64,000 nt of DNA, from contig OU612068.1 in the NCBI GenBank assembly GCA_914767715.1, positions 34,162,001 to 34,226,000 of the forward strand. Reading direction: 5' to 3'. The notes beneath the pieces were generated by a model that was not told where the DNA came from, ran no database searches, and saw only the letters and a program-made list of their open reading frames with translations. This document shows positions 35,687 through 48,684 of this stretch, piece after piece (within the stretch, counting starts at the first letter, position 1; each line of letters starts with the position of its first letter). The stretch is from Membranipora membranacea. Lineage: Eukaryota; Bryozoa; Gymnolaemata; Cheilostomatida; Membraniporidae. The translations under genes were made by a program, and so were the position numbers.

Positions 35687-38600
35687 ATGATGGAGGCCCA
35701 AGCAGGGAGGAGACTGTTCAAGAACAACCTAATAAGTGATATCTCATATCAGGACAGAAGGACAATATGTATGATGCTGGATAGTCGGGATGACTGGAAA
35801 AAGATTGTTGGTTTGATAAAAGCCTACGATGGTACCGGACCAAGATATGATGACATACATATAATGATGTTTGAGAGAGAAACATCAAGGCAATTTGGCA
35901 GCCCAACTGATTGTCTGCTTAACGACTGGAGATCCATAAGGCCAAAGATCGGGGACTTGATGGAAGTTCTGGTATGCGCCCAATTGATAAATGTAGCCAA
36001 TTACCTCAGTGAAAAAGTTCTGTTGGAAGGAAGAATAAATATGCCAGTTACACAACCAGGTTTGTTGATAAACGTACTGTTAGTTTTTCAAGTCTGTACT
36101 TTTTTTCACCCATGTTGGCTTTTAAAGCCTGCAAGACACTCGGTGTTGCCGTGAGTCGTAAGAAGATAGGGTACTTGATTATGGAATTTGGATATGGTAG
36201 CGACTGTATGACTGAATATGATAACAACCTTACAGTACATGTCCGCTTGAAAGCCGACTCCCTGTTTTTTTATTTTACTGTCAACTTTGCTCACACTCTT
36301 GCATCAATAATCTGTTACTCTGCAGATGATGGGCCTTCTATTGACTCTTATTCACATGACGAGGTAGACTTTCACGGACGAGGACCTCCGACACTACCGC
36401 CTCAGAGTATTCCTTATGTGGAACATGTGGAGCCTATTTCCAGTCTTCCCCCTACGCTCATCGCTAGTATATCTGGTAATCATTCAATTGATTTTTAAAA
36501 TACTCAAATGAACAAGATCATCATTTTTCAGGCATAAAAACTGACAGTATCTGGATAGTCATACTGTGGTTAGTGAAGGGTGAGTGAATGCTCTATGTAA
36601 CTTGTTTGCTTCAATCTAAGAAACTTGCATGCTTTAGTGCAATAAATGTTTGAATTGGCGATTAGGTGTGCAGCTTGGTTGGTGGTGTTTGACAGAGAAC
36701 GTCTCCTTAATGATAAAATATGATTTGTACAGCTCTATGTTGTTACAGGTCAATCCTGTAATTATATGCTAAGTTCAATATTTGTATAAACACAATATAT
36801 GACTTAGGTTTTTTTTGCTTGTAGATTATGCAAAGACACGGCACATACCGACATATAGCTATGCCCAGTTAGAACTATTCACTAACTTTTTTGACGAAGA
36901 AAATGTAGATGGAGGAGGTAACCTTCTTGGGGAAGGCGGATATGGAAAAGTGTTTTTTGGTGAGTATCGAAAAATTTCAGTTAATATATCAGGTCTCTTA
37001 TACTAAATGGTTGGTCAAATATGGTCTCAAATAAGGAGCCTTTTGCAAAACTACTGATGGATGAGGGTGATTGCCCAGTTAGGAAGGTGTACAGCATTGT
37101 TTTCCAGTACTGGTCACTGAATTATACATATTTTCTAGCTGGTATGAATCAGAGATTTCATTAAGGGAGCCAGGTTATTTCATATCTTACGTGTAATAAG
37201 TTGCTGATCGAAGATCCTGATCAAGCAATGTCATTCTAGCATACTTCCAAGTACAAGCCATGAATTGGATGGAGACTTAGAATATTAAACTGCATTTCAA
37301 TTTGGAGAGTGAGTCAAGGTTGTAATAAATGAAATTTTAGCTTCATAATTTGGCAGTTTCCCAGTTCACAAATCACTTCCGATATTGCAATACGTATGAG
37401 TGATTGACACTGGTCCATTGTCGTGTTTACTGACAAGGTTTGAGTAATTTTTTCGTAATCTTTTGATACCTGACTGCACTAGTTTAATTTTGGGCAAAGA
37501 TTAACTTTTCATTCTGCTCAAGTATTGCTTCTGGGGATTGAGAAGTGCCAATATTATTACCATTAGATAGTTTTTTGAATTTGTTTCAGGTGTTAATAAA
37601 GAAAGCCCGGCAAAGGAAATGTTCGCTGTTAAGCGTTTTGATAAAGAGTCTTTGAAACATTTGAAAACCCTTCAGAGTGAGCTAGACGCAATATTCCTGA
37701 ACTTAAAACATCCGAACCTACTACCCATACTTGGAGTGAGCCACGACTTACACTTTTGTGTGCTCTATGAGTATATGAAGAAAGGAACTCTTGATAAATG
37801 CCTGGTAAGTTACAAAATATTACATCACACCTAAAACAGTAACCAGTAAACACCTAATCACCTGGTGCATCTAAAGATTGCAGTATTTATCAGACCAGCT
37901 TCCCAAATGAGACCAAAGCTTTATGTTACAAATATATGCGACTCATCTTAATCGGCTAGTGTCAGATGGTATCAACCTACCTGCGAGAGGATAAGACTGA
38001 ATTTCAAAATTATGATCTCTTTTTATAGCTTTATTCAATGTTAACATGTACGTTATGTGTTTGTGCAAAATTTCTCATTATTTTAGTACAAAAGCGGAGA
38101 AGATAAGCGGCCTAAGTCACTACAGAGAATGAGCATAGCTATAGATGTAGCCAGGGGTATACAATTTTTACACCAGAGTAAACCACCTATAGTGCACAGA
38201 GATATCAAACCGTAAGATAATGGGAAATATGTTTGAATCGTGTTAAATCATGTTATAGATGTATTGAAACATGCAGAGTTGTAGTGAGCCATCATTGCGA
38301 CTCATGTTAGAGTATTCGTATTATGGCCTTATCATATTATACCAAGTCAGTCTCCTTCATCGCACCAGTGTGTTTCATTGTCCATATTACAGATATATTC
38401 ATATTTGATCAAGATTGCTCTCCATAGCTTCTGATGCAGGTTTATTCCCCTTAGCACATATAAAGGATGTTGCACCTGCCATGCTATGGTATTTATGCTG
38501 ATTGTGTTTTGTAGGGCAAATATTCTGCTGGATGAGAACATGAATGCAAAATTGGGTGATTTCGGTCTGATTCGAGTTCAGAACTTAGTGGATAGCGGGC

Positions 38601-39907
38601 ACACAAACATGACCCAGGATGTGCACGGTACGACTATGTACATGCCTGGAGAGGCCATGACCGGCGTGGTCTCTACCAAGTGGGACATATACTCATTTGC
38701 TGTGGTGAGTCATTTGAGAGAGAAAAATATCACATTTGAGTAAAAAAATCGAAATCATTTCAGTTTTTTTATTGATGCTAATTATTATTATACAAATAAA
38801 GAAGTACATGAGAGCCACAATAGGCTGAAAGCTCCACTGATTGTAGGTTATTGTAGGTGTATGTATAGCTAGGGACTTTAAAGGGCAACCAAGGTTTCGC
38901 AGCAATGCATTAATGGGTAGCAAATAATGTGCTGGGCAGCATCAGCTTTGTGCATTACGTGATGCAAAACTCAAAGTAGTTGCTGACTCTAAGCTGGGTA
39001 ACACTTCAGTTTAGGGGAGGTTCCAATACTTTGCTGTAATAATTATAGAGCACAGGCTAAATAATAACAGGAACAGGAAACTGCTATGTGGTATTCTCTT
39101 TTAGCTGCGTTTGAGTACCTGTTGGAAGAAATGTTTCACAGGAATTCTGGCTGAATAATCATCCGAATTATATTTTGTCTTTTTCCCCATGCAGAAGGTG
39201 CAATCTGCTATTAACCAATGGCCATCAATGAGAAGTTGTTTGAAACCTTGGTTGCCCTTTTTAATCATTAGATTTTACCTGATAATTTATTTGAAGGTGT
39301 TACTGGAGCTGCTGTTTGGTCAGGGCGCTAGTTATACAACAGAAGACAAGCACCCTGAGAAAATGGTGAGTTCTTATGAACTGTCAGCAGGATGAATGTA
39401 CTAAATCTTTCCTCTAGCCTTTACTAGTGTTGCTGCGACCTTTGATTGTCAGCAATAAACAAAACAAGTCAATAAAGATGCAAAACGATTACACTATCTC
39501 ATTTAAAGTCACATTTCTAAAATTTTCCTCTAGAAGATTTTGCTTCTGAAACAGTTTTATTGGTCAAATACCATCCTTACCTCCTCTTTAGCAGTAAGAC
39601 AAATAATCCGTTATAAGACACACTATTTTTGTAACATTAAGATTGATTTGCTAATCGACCTTATAAATTTAAGTTTTATTTCTTATTTTAGATCGAAGCG
39701 GTTTTTGATGAGGATATTTTTGAGGATCTACCTCTTCATCTACTCGACAAGAGTTGTGACTGGAACGTGCAGGTGGCTAAAGATATTCTGGAGCTTGTTG
39801 AGAGATGTGGGCAAAAGCGATCTAAGCGTCCTGAGATCAGCGGTAATGATGCCGCAGTCATGGAGACTCTTCTTAGATGTCAGGAAGCTATTCAGCGTCT
39901 GTCATGA
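35687..39907 (+). CDS. IRAK4: IRAK/Pelle-family death-domain serine/threonine kinase (490 residues)
   Basis: Eight exons: 35687-36059, 36326-36475, 36825-36959, 37590-37804, 38087-38211, 38515-38704, 39297-39365 and 39692-39907 (TGA). They total 1,473 nt, all in phase. Residues about 1-120 form a death domain (WKKIVGLI, SPTDCLLNDW). A Pro/Ser linker follows (125-175), then the FSY-type pre-kinase segment. The kinase has a GEGGYGKV glycine loop, Lys234 (FAVKR), Glu250 of helix C, a Tyr279 gatekeeper (VLYEYM) as in IRAK4, HRDIKPANILL with Asp330, and DFG at 348-350. All catalytic residues are present, so it should be active. The APE site reads PGE (377-379). IRAK/Pelle kinases relay Toll/IL-1 receptor signals from MyD88 in the cytosol to TRAF6 and NF-kB. 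Length suits IRAK4 (460) or Pelle (501). The symbol marks the closest class, not proven orthology. Confidence 0.88.
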
Positions 39908-40723
39908 TAGCCTGGCTGTTCATAACAGTAGTGATCTGAGTGACGTGTACAGATATGAAAGCCCTACAACTGTCCAGGGGGTCTTAATTAAAGCTGTCAA
40001 ACTCTCCCTCAGATTCTTCCTTGATGGTCATTGATTGCTTGATGAAACTATCACCTTCTGAGCAAATGCTTTGGGAAATGGATTGGCCCAATTAAAAATC
40101 CGAATGAGTGAAGAACAAGAGGTGATAGTCAGTTAAGATATGGCACGAAAAAGTCAAACTCAGACTTGATCAACTGGTTAACTGGTGATGATATTCTTCA
40201 GATGGCTTTGTGGGTTTATACTTTCCATGTTATACCCTTTATTGGAGCCCATATGTGCCGGAGGCCTGAGTATCATTAAAGTTACATATTTTTACATACC
40301 AAATACCGCTCAATTATAATAGGCCCGAGGCATATTCTACATAAATGTCTTCTGAAGCCTTAGCCTTACTGATAATTTTTTTATGTGCTGCTAGTTTAAG
40401 AAGATGTATAGTTTTCCAGGAAGTTCTAAAATTTTGTATATTTTTCAGTTAGTATTTTTTGAGGAATCTGAGCACTTGGTGACTATAACAGAGAGAATAT
40501 CGGTATGAAGCTCCTGATTGTATTTCATATTATAATTCTTGACTTGTGTGAGGCCAATAGGTGTTATATGTATTATATTCCTTCTGATAGAGCCTATATA
40601 TATTTTGTGAAGCTACGTTTGCTCTTTGATTATTAAATGTTGTCATTTTGAGCATATCTGAATGAGGGTGTAGGATTTTATTTGAAATCGGCTTCATATT
40701 ACAACTATGTGCATATAAAGTTT

Positions 40724-40729
40724 AATAAA
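40724..40729 (+). promoter_or_regulatory. Probable polyadenylation signal of the IRAK gene
   Basis: AATAAA in an AT-rich context about 820 nt after the IRAK stop codon. It is the first clear canonical hexamer on this strand. Confidence 0.4.
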
Positions 40730-41761
40730 CAGGCAAATTCCACAATGATTGCAACCCAGATGTTTTAAAGGTCAGCACGCAATAGTCTTCCCAGTTAGAT
40801 GAACGAATACATATCTGTCATCTGTAGTAGAGGGTCGGAGGGTCAGATACGAAAGAGGAAGTCATTAACAATTGAGCATGTAATTCACCTATGCATAATA
40901 GATCCTAGATACCAGCCACCCAACATGGCGGTGAAAGGTGAACATCATAGATCCTAGTCTGCCGCTTGGTGTTTATCAGTTTCACTTGCCGATCTGTCTT
41001 GTGCATAGATAACCTGTCATGTATTCATGATGTGGAGTTCCCTCCCTGATGAAGGAGGCGTGTGGGAAATAAGAATATGGGATTTATCATTATGGCATCG
41101 AGACCGTACGCTATAGCAGACACTTGTTTGTATTATCATCATCATCTATTATCATCATCAAAAAACCTACTGAACACCACGCGCTAGTCTAAGACGGCTG
41201 CTATGCGGATTAGTGGTAACTCGCATTGCAGCCGCCGTCTGAGCACTTAGACTAACCAACCGCCTATACTGTAACGAAGCCAGTGTACTTAATTGTGTCT
41301 AACTGATGTTCTAGATGGAGTCACAGTTACAAAAAATTCTTCTAATTTCTTTATAATGTCATCCGTCATTTTTTTATCATAGCGACACAATAAATTTAAA
41401 GACAACATAATTAGCCTCATCTCAAAGGGCCTTTTTGAGATGAGACTAACTAAACCATAAACACATAAATACTTACATTATCCACAAAACTTCAGTTTTG
41501 TGTTTATGATAATGTGTGTGTATATAAAAACCTAAATCCAGTGCCTCATACGACTTTTTCAAAAAGTGTTTTGGATAAAAAAGAAGAAACGGCTGAATCA
41601 CAGTCCTGTGTGCTACCACATATGTGTAGTAAAACCAGATGAGGGTGTGCTAATTATATTTTTTTGTCTGGTATGTGCCATCCATGATAGCTTGAAGTCA
41701 AATAAAAAATTAAAAACAGCTTACTTTACCCATATATTTCCACTTCATATCGACTGAAAAT

Positions 41762-41920
41762 CACTGAGCTTTAGCGGGTTGGCGTGGCCGAGTGGCTAGT
41801 GTGCTCAATCAGAGTGAAAGGTGGCCCAAGTTCAAATCCCGGTTGAGACCTAAGAAAGAAGCAAGGAGGTGCATCGGTATAACTCATTGTTATTATATAT
41901 AAATATACCACAATTATAAT
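41762..41920 (+). mobile_element. tRNA-derived SINE, copy 1
   Basis: The unit opens CACTGAGCTTT and contains a tRNA-Ser/Leu-like head. The A box is GTGGCCGAGTGG at 41784-41795 and the B box is AAGTTCAAATCCCGG at 41828-41842. It ends with an AT-rich tail (AATATACCACAATTATAA). Another B-box-only piece follows directly at 41921-41966. It is not a functional tRNA: the arms do not pair into a cloverleaf. Confidence 0.7.
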
Positions 41921-42058
41921 GTGCTTGTTGTGCGAGAGGCCCGAGTTCAAATCCCGGTAAAGATAGATTTTATTTACATATCATCTCTTTTACTACTTGG
42001 TGGTTTAACTTGTTTTGTCTTAAACTTGTCATTAAATTTAAACACCTGGATTATTTCG

Positions 42059-42243
42059 CACTGAGCTTTGCAAGCTCCAGTGGCCCAGCATGGCTGAGCG
42101 GTTGGAGTGTTTGATCTCAGCGCGAGAGGCCCGATTTAAAATTCCGGTGAGGCCAGATTAAAAAAAGCAAGGAGAAATGGCCAGAGATCATGGGGAGAAC
42201 CCCTTATTTATTCTGATATATATAAATATACCACAATTATAAC
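42059..42243 (+). mobile_element. tRNA-derived SINE, copy 2
   Basis: It has the same organisation as copy 1: CACTGAGCTTT start, A box TGGCTGAGCGG at 42090-42100, a mutated B box near 42131-42146, and the same AATATACCACAATTATAA tail. The pair forms a head-to-tail cluster in one orientation. Confidence 0.7.
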
Positions 42244-42789
42244 ATGTATGTTGCGCTATATTCTATGGCTGTATTCACTGGAGATAATTGTGGGGGAGTT
42301 CTGCCACATAATAGGACAACGATACTCAGGCTGTCTACCTCCTAGGTGGCATGGAAAGGACAGCCATTTTAATTTGCACTTATAATGACATCGCCAATTG
42401 GCCATCCATCATAAACTCAATCGACAACCTGAGGGTATATCATCCACACCCCTGAAGTTTTGTGGCATTTATGATCGCGGCATTTCTAGTTATAAGTTTA
42501 TGCCAAAGTACAGTAAGAGGCATTCTGTTATGCTGTGACTGCGATGCCATGATAATTTTAAAAAAAATGTAATCACTTTTTTATTTAGATGCTCTCCAGC
42601 AATCTATACATGAATATAATGATACAGATACATATAAGATCGATGATACATGATACAAGATACATAAGATACATGAAACACAAGATTGATGATACATGAT
42701 ACGTCTCATCTGATTAGTGCACCCTTGTACAATGTAAGGATGGGCAAGCTAGGCCATTGATCGGAGAGCTCACCTCCTTCAGCAGAATG

Positions 42790-42872
42790 GGTAGCGACCG
42801 GGATTCGAACCTGCAACTCTCAGATTGAGAAGTTCGAATCCTAACCACTACACCACCCTGCCTGCCAACATC
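42790..42872 (-). mobile_element. tRNA-derived SINE fragment, minus strand
   Basis: On the minus strand a GTGGTGTAGTGGTTAGG A box (42858-42842 region) precedes a GGTTCGAATCCCGG B box (42811-42798). Both boxes are close to consensus, but no acceptor stem closes, so this is a SINE head rather than a tRNA gene. Confidence 0.6.
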
Positions 42873-42910
42873 CTGTTATTCCTTGCTGGTAAGCCAGGAT
42901 CCGCCCCAAT

Positions 42911-44402
42911 TCCCCAATGTCATTTTCCTACCAAACCATTTTCCCACCTCCCGTTATCCCACCAAGCCATCTCTCATCTATATGATTTCCCTGCCATTTT
43001 CCCACTTGAATGCTTTCCCACCAATCCATTTTCCCACCTGGACGCTTTCCCTCCAATTCATTTTTCCACCTTGATATTTTCTCAACAAGCCATATTTTCA
43101 TCAGGCCATTCTCCCAACATGCCATTTTCCCTCTAAGACAAAATTCCCACCAAACCGCTTTCCAAAAAGATAATTCACCGCTGTGTTTTTTTCCCGCCAA
43201 TGCAATATTTCACCATGCAGTTTTCCCTGTAGACCCGTGTTTATAAGCTAAGCCGTGCTCACATTTTATGTCAAATTTTGTCGTTGAGTCAAATATATTA
43301 AAAATGTTCACAAACCGTCAACATTATATATTACATCAACATCGAATAAATTACAGGGCAATGGACAAAAGCTAAATTGTGGAGACCAGACTTCACCATT
43401 GGGAAATCTTGCCTCAAGTGAACTTTTAACTACACATTATTCAAAGGTTACTGGCAATTCTCTTCAAAAAAATTAGGCTTACCTATTTGTTGTACATTTT
43501 ACAAGCTATTATCAATCAACCAACAAAAAATTTAAGTAAAATAAAGGCTCCTATTATGCATACGATATCTTTCCGAGACAATGCCATATTATTGAAGCTA
43601 TACCAATTTTTTGCTTTGACTAGGGAGTCCAAAACTTCCTGCCTTGACCTGATCAAAATAGAATATTTATTGAAACTTTATTGTTTCATCTTGTAAAAAG
43701 AGGGGACAACTACCTACAATGAAAATGTGATTGGTGATTACCATTGAGCGTGAATATTGCATTGGAAAATCTATGCTGTTAAATATGGATGGTAATAATG
43801 GAAATGATGTCTTGTGATCTATACTTATAAACCAATGACTGAGCTTTTTTCAGTATATCTATAAACAGCTTTTTATGGTGCAATTTGGTTGTACATCTTT
43901 TTCTATTAAATTGCACTGTGCGCGCTGTCTACCAGGCGTCCTCAGGCTGTTTGCCAGCTTTACTGGCATGGGTATGGGTTTAGGAACTCTCCCCTCGAAA
44001 TCGCTGGTTGTTGGTGACGTTAATATTCATTAAATGCAGAATTATTTAGACTATGTTTTAGAAGACAGTTGATTGAAAACCAGTGTTTTTATAATCTTAT
44101 TCTTATTAATTCCTGAACTAGAATCTGCAAAACAAAAATATTACTTTAGCTCATATTCTTGTTTAAAATACAAATCGGCATATCTTGTCGTGTACAGTAG
44201 ATTTTTGACATTTCAGTTTACATGCCTCTGTGTGCATCTTTTGTTAAATAATTTTGAAACCAGTTCTTTAGGTATGAACACAACTAAATCCAACTATGAC
44301 TTGACTCTAACATTACTTTTCCATGTATATTTTGAATTCCTGAAAAGAAACAGGAGGTGGAAAATGGTTTGGTGGGAAAATGCCATTGGGAAAATGGCCA
44401 AA
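42911..44402. mobile_element. Candidate 1.5-kb inverted-repeat element with degenerate CCATTTTCCC repeats
   Basis: The left end (about 42911-42953, CCAATGTCATTTTCCTACCA and on) recurs inverted at about 44352-44396. Inside the left end, 42950-43240 is a degenerate tandem array of 15-25-bp units around CCATTTTCCCACC. It opens two long plus frames and one minus frame that I treat as spurious. The middle is AT-rich without coding sequence. Target duplications are not clear. Confidence 0.45.
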
Positions 44403-44803
44403 TACCGAACAGGGAATATCAATCTGTGGTGAAAAACACGCCAATTATTACTTTACATACTAATTTATTGACAATATTTGCAATCGAACTAGGGAGTTAT
44501 GTCCCAAACTCCCTGTTCAAATCATTCTGTGACATCAGAGTCTACTGAACAGTACTGACACCATACCACCTTGGTAGTTGTATCGATGAACTAAAGGTTT
44601 AGATTATGGGTATGGTATGGGTATTTTATCTTGTGATGATTTAATTTGATAGGAAGAAAAGAAGTTATCTACACATATTATTGCCCGGGCTCCTATCATC
44701 GAATGTGGGCCGGTAACATTTTCCCACTTTCATAAACCCAAGTTCTTGTTCTTTATCAATGACTTTCATGTGACCTGTTCATGTGACTAAAACTTGGACT
44801 GAA

Positions 44804-47800
44804 ATGGGCAGAATGGCAGCAATCCAGCTATACTCAGCATTTTTGCTCATTTTTCTCTCCATTGCTGGGCAAAGTGATGCTGCCAAGGATGGATGGAAGT
44901 TACAGGATGGTCCATTTTCTGACTTTGAGAAGAAATACAACAGAAATGTGAGTAATTCCTGTATTATAATCATAACTTTGTTGTTGTCCTTTCTAGAGTA
45001 GTTATGTTAAGCTAAACTTAACAAACATGTTCCTCAGTCAGTCCCCTCAAAAGTCTACTGTATGCCATGTATGTATGTATTGTCATGTCAACATGTCCTA
45101 TGGCTTTGGTCATCCATTGCTAGGTTTGACCAAGATTACTCCTTGGTTTGACCATTCTCCCTGGTTTGACCAATGAACTCCCTCTCATTGACAGTTTGAC
45201 ATTAAAGCTGTGAGAAGAAACATCCTTAAGCCTATAATTTCATCATCAGGTTTGTATTTTGTGTTTCATGAACTGTGTTAAGAATGATAAACATTGTACT
45301 TGGCCAGGCGTTCAAATTTTTAGAAATGTTAACATCAAAATTGGAATCCTTAGTTGTGGATATGGTTGGATATAAGCACTGATATAAGGAAGCATACTAG
45401 TTTTGAAATGACTAATATCCCAGTTGAAGACGAAGAGTCACTAAAGCAACTTGAAATGTGATCTAGTAATCTTCAATGTATAGGAGCTAACAAGTTTTAA
45501 CCTCTCCATTTCAGCTAACTTGGGTAGGGGTTAATCCTGGCTGCAAAAAAGATGAATGGTGTAAAAACAGCACCGACAGCAGCATGGGTATGATCTCATA
45601 TGCCAGATCAAAAGGCCCAAACGATAGTCTGCATCATCTTTTCTCCACTGTTGGAGCTCCAACTCTTATGATCTCCAGGACCAATGAGTCCGGCGTGAAT
45701 GTTAACATAGACTATGATGTTTTACTAAATCAAACTGATCAACAATATCAAGCTGTCAACTTCACTGAGGAGCCTGATCACTCATTAGGGATCATATTTT
45801 CAGCAGTAAGTTGACTGGTAGCTAAAGCAGCCGTTTTAAAGTCTTCTCGCTCATTTTGTCTAGACATCTATCAGAAAAGTATGTCCAATTTCTCTGACAG
45901 GATTAACAAAAATAAAAAGTCAGTGATTTGAAATTATACTTAACTCACATTTTTGTTTAGATTGCCTCATGCAAATTTTATTATCTGGTTAGAAATGATC
46001 TTGTGTCTCATCATGAGTTGACTGTTAGTATATGGCTAGAATTAATGTACATGCAAATTGTTATCTTATTATACAGCTTTACGAATATGATGACTACAAT
46101 GATACAGCCAATATGTCAATGTATCATAACAACAATACAGGACCTACTGTAGTCAGGTATAACCTCACTGATCTCAACTGGCAAATTGTAAACACTAACA
46201 AGGATGGAGACTCTACCCGAACCATCACAGTCAATGCTACAGCACCGGCTCATCCTAAGAACGGTACACATCAACTGTTCAAAGAGAATGGCTATCTCAG
46301 CCTTATTGTAAGTAATGTCCCATATACAATGAATTGGCGGGTGTGTCAGTGATGGAATTATCATGCAGGCTTGAGACAAAAAGTTACACCTAAAGGTCCT
46401 CCAATAGACTGAATTCGTCATTTCTCATGGCAGTACAAATACCATCATTATTATGTATATATATAAATTGTAGTTGTGGTAGACTGTAAAGATCAGTGAG
46501 GAGCTTTCAATGTTAACTTATAAATGTATATTTTTAAGGTGAGGTATGATGCAGCCGATGGACGACTGCTATCTCGACCTCATATGGAACACACTGCTAA
46601 CTCCAGCATAGTGACTGTTGTTATGTCTAATCTTACTTCAAGGTTTGAACACTCCAGGTTAGTAAAAGAGAAACCAAAATGAAGCCAATGTGATCATTTC
46701 ATTTAAGTGTCTCAGTGATATTCTGATGCTAAGTGCTTTACAATAACACTGAAAATAGTGTCAACTTTTTGTCCTTTTATCATGTAGGTTTGCACTGGAG
46801 ATGATCATGTTTAGCACAGAAAAGGACACTGTAGAAAAACATAACTCTACACAAGTGAAGACTTACAAATCTATGGATGATGAATATTCACCTGGTGTAT
46901 TTGAGGTATGACAGAGTTAGTCAGTCTCTCCAGCTGGTCTCTCCCAGACCATTTTGTTATAGACCAATTATACTAATTACACAGGGTGTGATTTCAACAA
47001 ATAAGCGGATAACTATGAGTTGTCTGCTATTGGCCCACTATATAGCTAGATATTATTCAGCTAGTATCCATGTTTCAATTAGCTCTGGACAGCCTGTACA
47101 GAAAGAAGACTGATACTCTTTGTAGAGGAATGACAGGAGTGAGTAGTGGTCTAATGGTTAAGGGTGCAGACTCGGGATCTGAGGGGTCAGGGTTCTATTC
47201 CTGGGACCAGCAGTCATTCATCCGAGCCAGTATACTGGCAAGCTAGGGTATAGGGCACCATAATTCATGAGGGGATAACTATCTCTGCATTGCTTCTGTG
47301 TCTGTGTTTAACCCAAGTTCGATTTGCTGCGTTAAAGTCTTGTGAGAATCTGCCATAGTTATATTCTCAATTTCATTTTTGTTTTTGTTACAGATGAGGA
47401 ACTGGTTTGCTAATTACAGTAAGCCAAGAGATTCTGCATGGGGATATGCTCAATGGAAGCCTGTCATGTATACAAGTACACAGAGGAAAAATGCTGACTT
47501 ATCTCATGCGACATCGTATCCTAACTTACCTGTCAACCAAGAGGATCTAACAGAGCATTATCTACCTGATCGCAGCTTGTTCAAAGCTTATTTTCTTAAA
47601 TCATTCGACGAGGTAAATCATAATCATTTCATCGTTCAAAAAACATCCCAATGTACGACTGTACATACATACTATACATGTACGGCTGGTGTGGTGTGGT
47701 ACGACTGGTGTGTATACATGTGGTCAATGAGTTTAGTACTGTAGATAGTGAGCTCAATCTCTGTATTTGGTCAACTTAGTGTCAACTTATAAGAATCATC

Positions 47801-48684
47801 ATTGTGTTAATTTATATACTTCTTATCATTAATCACGTGATAACTCAATCTTGTAGAATATGACCTTTGGCAATTAGAAGGATCTTACTGTGATAAATGC
47901 CCAATGGTTCTATAAGATCAAAGAGTAATAGCATAATAGTTACTCCTTGATAAGATCAAGCTGTCATTCATTCTCTGAGTCTAATTCATTGTCCTGTTTG
48001 TTTGTTTCAGCTGTCACTAAATGCCACTAATGTGTCGTTTGGTGTCACTAAAGATGGCTTCTTTGCTAGCACTGACTACATGGTTTGGTAAGTAACAATA
48101 TATTTCCGATGAACCAGTTGTTTACTCTTAGCCTTGCTATCCGTGCGACTGTTTTCTACTGAGTAATACATGAACTTATCATCACAATCTGCTATATGTT
48201 ACATAGAGTTTATCCTTGAATATGAACATACAACAATGTGTTGAGGGATTCTGAAGTTGCAAGGGTCTGTAGAGAGATTCGACAGCGTAATTATATATAC
48301 TGAAAGCAAAGCCATCCAGTGGATTGAAAACCATCATCACCTAGAATCTAGGCGCATAAAACCTTTTAAGCAAAAGTGAACCACCGTCAAAAATATTATG
48401 ACCTTAAGTTGTGAATAAACCCCTGTCTCAATGTGCTTGATGTCAAATAGCCAACCCAAAATAGAATCAATTACCCACTATAGGAAATGTTTGTAATTTA
48501 TAGGACAATGTCAGTTGGTATGGGACCAGCACCAGAAGATGATATCTCACTCACAGTGATACTTGTCATAGCTGTTGGACTGGGTATACCTCTAGTGCTC
48601 ATGATATTCAGTGTAGTATTCGTGTGCGTCAAGAACTTACGTAGGAGAAACCAAATATCCGAATATACTGCCATCAATGAATAA
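44804..48684 (+). CDS. GLMP: Glycosylated lysosomal membrane protein (GLMP) homologue, 459 residues
   Basis: Eight exons: 44804-44947, 45515-45805, 46077-46307, 46539-46657, 46788-46905, 47394-47612, 48011-48087 and 48504-48684 (TAA). They total 1,380 nt in continuous phase. Exon 1 encodes a signal peptide (QLYSAFLLIFLSIAG). A long lumenal domain with many Asn-X-Ser/Thr sites follows, carrying the family motifs TGPTVVRYNLTDLNW, DDEYSPGVFE, AQWKPVMYT and DYMVW. One transmembrane helix near the C-terminus (VILVIAVGLGIPLVLMIF) leads to a short cytosolic tail ending in SEYTAINE. YTAI is a YxxPhi lysosomal sorting signal at the same place as in human GLMP (406 residues). In mammals GLMP is the obligate partner that protects the lysosomal dipeptide transporter MFSD1; the same role is inferred here. 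The ATG at 44804 was chosen because it directly precedes the signal peptide. Confidence 0.92.
45122..45195. repeat. Short degenerate tandem repeat, about three GGTTTGACCA units
   Basis: GGTTTGACCA recurs three times at about 20-25-bp spacing in the first GLMP intron. Confidence 0.5.
47133..47240 (+). mobile_element. tRNA-derived SINE fragment in a GLMP intron
   Basis: A TAGTGGTCTAATGGTTA A box (47144-47160) and a GGGTTCTATTCCTGG B box (47190-47204) lie in the intron between GLMP exons 5 and 6. The anticodon region is not stem-forming, so it is a SINE head. Confidence 0.6.

Larger units (their letters stand above)
39908..44803. other. Intergenic stretch: IRAK 3' flank, hairpins, SINE cluster and CCATTTTCCC repeats
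   Basis: The IRAK 3' UTR probably ends at the AATAAA at 40724-40729. Imperfect hairpins occur at 41186-41253 (CTAGTCTAAGACGGC-type arms) and 41415-41443 (CTCATCTCAAA/TTTTGAGATGAG). tRNA-derived SINEs fill 41762-42243 and 42790-42872, a GATACAT-rich simple repeat lies at 42620-42700, and the inverted CCATTTTCCC repeats span 42911-44402. No gene is supported. Confidence 0.6.

Noticed and set aside
41775-41842. Possible functional tRNA genes at the A/B-box sequences (also 42090, 42790, 47144)
   Set aside because: A and B boxes are present, but acceptor and anticodon stems do not pair and no terminator T-run follows. They are SINE heads.
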